DNA from: an uncultured Clostridia bacterium
GTDB taxonomy: Bacteria; Bacillota; Clostridia; Christensenellales; Borkfalkiaceae
Assembly (NCBI GenBank): GCA_947176485.1
Contig: CAMWQS010000051.1
Span: forward strand, 1 to 10,386
Length of the DNA stretch: 10,386 nucleotides
Direction: 5' to 3'
Positions 7,939-10,386 of this stretch are shown here, in pieces. A model generated the notes under the pieces. It did no database searches. It was not told the DNA's origin and saw only the letters and a program-made list of their open reading frames with translations. Every line of letters begins with the position of its first letter. Positions within the stretch are counted from its first letter, which is position 1. The position numbers and the translations under genes were made by a program.

Positions 7939-8757
7939 TTAGCCAAGACCTATACATTCGGTACATATCTTAATTGCTTTAATTAAAACGTCGTGTGCGC
8001 CTTCGTTAAAAATACCGAGAATAATAAACGTTACTGCGATAACCGCTACGCCTACTCTTATGCCGAGTAAGGTGTATTTGTTAGAGAAAAACTTTTTTAA
8101 AGCCGCCAAAACCTTGTTGGGCTTTTTATCGGCTTTTATTACGGGGTTACCTTTATACGAAGAAATAAGCCGCTTAATTGCGTTTATTTCGCGAAGTTGG
8201 CTGTACTTTTCGAATACGGTTGCAAAAACACAGCTTAAAAGCGCAACCACTACGCAAGGCAGCACCCAAAGCATCATATTGAACATCGCGTCGTTGGCCG
8301 CCAAGCCCTTGAAGTTTGCGGGTTGCAATAGGTAAACTGCGCTTGCCACGGCGCACGCAAAACAAATTGCGGCGCAGACGATATATACGATAAGGCGGTT
8401 GCGGTTTTCGTCACGCACGCGTTTCATTTCACCATCGTAAGCCTCTCCACTGCCTTCGGGGATACGGGCACTTAAACGCCTTAAGGTTGCCCCTTCTTGG
8501 GGAATTTTAACGGGTTTAGCCTTATACGGATAAACGAGCGATAAAACGAAGCCCACAATTATTGCCGCTATCCAAATATAAAACGGTATAGAAACGGGGA
8601 AAAGGCGAGCGGCTACGATATCTCTTGAATAAGCGCCTTGCGCCCAGTTGCCGTCGCTAAGAATGCTGATTGCAACCGCGATGAAAGCGGCACCAAGAGT
8701 TGCCGTAAATACGCTTAAAAATATTCCGTAATATAAGCGGATTTTCTGTGCTTTCAC
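7939..8757 (-). CDS. Five-helix membrane protein with C-terminal CTECIGLG (CD1871A-like CXXC tail)
   Basis: The product is 272 residues. The start is GTG at 8757-8755, chosen for the GGGAGG site seven bases upstream. Hydrophobic helices lie at about 8-33, 57-77, 121-144, 158-182 and 229-250, with charged loops at 78-120 and 183-226. Positive charges suggest N-in, C-out, placing Cys265 and Cys268 outside the membrane. From memory, the last 45 residues (a helix, then IKAIKICTECIGLG) resemble the small clostridial CD1871A-type CXXC proteins, here joined to a longer four-helix part. The gene runs directly into the NapH-TlpA gene with one base between, implying coupling. A role as thiol partner or electron conduit for the TlpA domain is inferred. 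The first four helices are unassigned. Confidence 0.82.
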   Translation of the reverse strand: MKAQKIRLYYGIFLSVFTATLGAAFIAVAISILSDGNWAQGAYSRDIVAARLFPVSIPFYIWIAAIIVGFVLSLVYPYKAKPVKIPQEGATLRRLSARIPEGSGEAYDGEMKRVRDENRNRLIVYIVCAAICFACAVASAVYLLQPANFKGLAANDAMFNMMLWVLPCVVVALLSCVFATVFEKYSQLREINAIKRLISSYKGNPVIKADKKPNKVLAALKKFFSNKYTLLGIRVGVAVIAVTFIILGIFNEGAHDVLIKAIKICTECIGLG

Positions 8758-8764
8758 TTTTTTA

Positions 8765-8770
8765 CCTCCC
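8765..8770 (-). promoter_or_regulatory. Ribosome binding site that decides the GTG start
   Basis: GGGAGG on the - strand lies seven bases before the GTG at 8757. No in-frame ATG lies close by, so this site fixes the start of the five-helix membrane protein. Confidence 0.8.
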
Positions 8771-8789
8771 GTTTTTTCTATACTTTATT

Positions 8790-8818
8790 ATTATAATAGA
8801 TATTACTTATACAGTCAA
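8790..8818 (-). promoter_or_regulatory. Sigma-A promoter of the redox operon
   Basis: On the - strand, TTGACT (8818-8813) and TATAAT (8795-8790) are separated by 17 bases. The -10 is perfect and the -35 matches 5 of 6. The expected start near 8783 gives a leader of about 26 bases, too short for a riboswitch. No operator palindrome was found. The strength suggests constitutive or repressor-controlled expression. Confidence 0.85.
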
Positions 8819-8866
8819 GTATTTTCATATTTCGCCAAAGTGCTAAATTTTGGCTGGCTTGTGGGG

Positions 8867-10327
8867 TTATATCTTTATAGTTCTGGTTGCTATCTTGCTT
8901 TGGAAGGCTTTATCGTGCTCTACGAAAATCATCGTGGGTTGGAATTCGTCCAGTAAATTTTCTATCTGGATACGGGAATATATATCAATAAAGTTCAAAG
9001 GTTCGTCCCAAACGTACAAGTGTGCACTTTCACATAAGCTTTTTGCAATCAAAGCTTTTTTCTTTTGCCCGTCGGAAAATTCTGAAATATTCTTATCAAA
9101 CTGCCCCTTGTTAATGCCCATTTTATGCAGAATTGCTTTGAAAAGGCTTTCGTCCACGCCGCTTTGCTTTGCAAATTCAGTAAGCGTTCCGCAAAGGTGC
9201 GAAGTGTCCTGCGGCACGTAAGAAATTATAAGGTTCGAACCTTTACTTACCGTGCCGAGGTAGTCTATTCTCTGTCCGCACAGTAGCTTTAAAAGACTGC
9301 TCTTTCCACACCCGTTTTTGCCTTCAAGAGCTATCCTCTCGCCACGGTTAATTTCAAAGGTTACGGGTTTGCAAACTTCCTTTCCGCCATACACGGGCAC
9401 GACGGAAGAAAACGATACGAGCCGTTCGGCGCGATAGCTTAGCGGTGAAATTTTGAGAGGGCTTTCGATTTCGGTATTTTTAAGTAAATCTGATTTTTGC
9501 TCTATTTCTTTTTGTTGCCTTGCCTCCACTACTTTTGCGCGCTTCATCATTTTTGCTGACTTGTGCCCGACGTAACCTTTGTCAGCTGCACCGATTTTAG
9601 ACGCCTCTACCTTGTCCGCCCAGCCGGAAGTCTGTTTTGCCGTTTTCTGCAAGCGGTTGATATCCGTTTGCAAACGCGAATTTTGCTTGCGTTCAAAGTC
9701 TTGTTGACGCTCAAAATTTAGCATAAACGAAGAAAAATTGCCGCTTTGCACTTCGATATTTGCCTTATTCAGCGAAAGAATATGGTCAACGCAGCCGTCA
9801 AGAAAGTTTCTATCGTGGGAAACCAAGATAAAACTTTTTTTCTTGCGTAGGTATGCGGAAAGCAATTCCCGTGCTTGCGTGTCCAAGTGGTTGGTCGGTT
9901 CGTCTATGAGCAAAAAGTGGCCCTCGTTAAGAAACAGCGCAGCAAGAAGGACTTTGGTCCGTTCACCGTTTGACAAAGTGTTAAACGGGCGGTACAAAAC
10001 TTCCGGGTCAACCTCTAAATAGGAAAACTCACGCATTAGCTCCCATTCTTCGGCGGCAGGGCAGACTTCGTGCAAAATATCCTCGGTTAGAAGGCTTTTA
10101 TCGGGGACGGGATACGGAAAATAGTCGAACCGTACCGACGAAATTATTTTGCCGCGGTAACCGTACTTACCTTGTAAAAGGTTTAAAAAAGTAGTTTTGC
10201 CCCTACCGTTTCTGCCAATAAAGCCGAGCTTCCAGTCCGTATCGATTTGAAGGTTAACGCTCTCGAAAATATTATCGTAGCTTGACGGGTAAGAAAACGT
10301 AAGATTTTCCACTTTTATAACTGACAT
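8867..10327 (-). CDS. Lsa/CplR-like ABC-F ATPase, probable ribosomal protection protein
   Basis: The product is 486 residues and cytosolic. It has two ATP-binding domains and no membrane segment, the hallmark of ABC-F proteins. The first domain has Walker A GRNGRGKTT (38-46), signature LSNGE (118-122), Walker B LLIDEPTNHLD (139-149) and His171. The second has GKNGCGKSS (336-344), a degenerate signature FSDGQKKK (417-424), WDEPLNFID (440-448) with Glu442, and His471. The charged inter-domain linker (about 200-300) would be the segment reaching the ribosome P site and peptidyl transferase centre. Opening WKLGFIGRNGRGKTT and ending WDEPLNFIDIYSRIQ resemble Lsa(A) and CplR proteins, which protect against lincosamides, pleuromutilins and streptogramin A. 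The drug range here is inferred. The start has AAGGAGG five bases upstream, and a terminator in the leader suggests attenuation. No clear terminator follows the stop. Confidence 0.9.
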   Translation of the reverse strand: MSVIKVENLTFSYPSSYDNIFESVNLQIDTDWKLGFIGRNGRGKTTFLNLLQGKYGYRGKIISSVRFDYFPYPVPDKSLLTEDILHEVCPAAEEWELMREFSYLEVDPEVLYRPFNTLSNGERTKVLLAALFLNEGHFLLIDEPTNHLDTQARELLSAYLRKKKSFILVSHDRNFLDGCVDHILSLNKANIEVQSGNFSSFMLNFERQQDFERKQNSRLQTDINRLQKTAKQTSGWADKVEASKIGAADKGYVGHKSAKMMKRAKVVEARQQKEIEQKSDLLKNTEIESPLKISPLSYRAERLVSFSSVVPVYGGKEVCKPVTFEINRGERIALEGKNGCGKSSLLKLLCGQRIDYLGTVSKGSNLIISYVPQDTSHLCGTLTEFAKQSGVDESLFKAILHKMGINKGQFDKNISEFSDGQKKKALIAKSLCESAHLYVWDEPLNFIDIYSRIQIENLLDEFQPTMIFVEHDKAFQSKIATRTIKI

Positions 10328-10332
10328 TCTGT

Positions 10333-10339
10333 CCTCCTT
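10333..10339 (-). promoter_or_regulatory. Strong ribosome binding site of the ABC-F gene
   Basis: AAGGAGG on the - strand lies five bases before the ATG at 10327. It begins only two bases beyond the T tract of the upstream terminator, so terminated transcripts would exclude it. Confidence 0.88.
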
Positions 10340-10341
10340 AT

Positions 10342-10377
10342 AAAAAAAGAGTTATGAGAAAGTAAATCTCATAACTC
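10342..10377 (-). terminator. Intrinsic terminator in the ABC-F leader, probable attenuator
   Basis: On the - strand GAGTTATGAGA (10377-10367) pairs perfectly with TCTCATAACTC (10359-10349) around a seven-base loop and is followed by seven T (10348-10342). The 11-bp stem is modest in GC. It points toward the ABC-F gene and ends two bases before its ribosome site. It could also be the 3' terminator of a gene beyond the window, but no promoter fits between it and the ATG. Confidence 0.75.
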
Positions 10378-10386
10378 AATTATAAA

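Noticed and set aside
7944..7946. TTG as start of the NapH-TlpA gene
   Set aside because: It would overlap the upstream gene by eight bases with AGG only two bases before it. The ATG at 7937, one base after the stop, fits translational coupling better.
8834..8854. Inverted repeat GCCAAA/TTTGGC after the ABC-F stop as a terminator
   Set aside because: Only six base pairs with a nine-base loop and no T run on either strand; read-through toward the redox operon cannot be excluded.
8850..9221. 123-codon open frame on the + strand
   Set aside because: It is antisense to the second ATPase domain of the ABC-F gene and shows no recognisable protein features.

Overview
The window looks like a chromosomal segment from an anaerobic, low-to-mid GC Gram-positive of the Clostridia type, probably a gut lineage. 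The support is lipobox-type signal peptides on surface proteins, strong AGGAGG-like ribosome sites, a consensus sigma-A promoter, hairpin-plus-T terminators, a NapH-like ferredoxin membrane protein and an Lsa/CplR-type ABC-F ATPase. The genus assignment is not secure. No tRNA, rRNA, CRISPR array, insertion sequence or phage gene was seen, and no gene-free stretch exceeds about 110 bases.

Positions 1-6137 (+ strand) hold three large exported proteins. The first enters from outside the window: its frame is open back to base 3, so the GTG at 87 is internal. It carries a TlpA/redoxin-like domain with a CSNC active site, then a long beta-rich tail. The second and third are lipoproteins with Cna_B/SpaA-like and PPC-like beta-sandwich regions. 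A module ending in WLxxC occurs twice in the first protein and once at the C terminus of the second; I do not recognise it as a named domain.

Positions 6153-6222 hold two terminators that separate the convergent gene groups.

Positions 6225-8818 (- strand) form a two-gene redox operon behind a promoter with a perfect -10 box. The first gene encodes a five-helix membrane protein ending in CTECIGLG. The second starts one base after its stop and encodes a NapH-like polyferredoxin fused to an extracytoplasmic TlpA thioredoxin domain with a CAPC site. The plausible theme is electron flow from cytosolic [4Fe-4S] clusters through the membrane to thiols outside the cell. The thioredoxin-bearing surface protein and the Cys-containing modules across the terminators are possible partners, but that link is inference.

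Positions 8867-10386 (- strand) carry an Lsa/CplR-like ABC-F protein, probably ribosome-protective. A rho-independent terminator lies in its leader immediately before the ribosome site, as expected for antibiotic-responsive attenuation.
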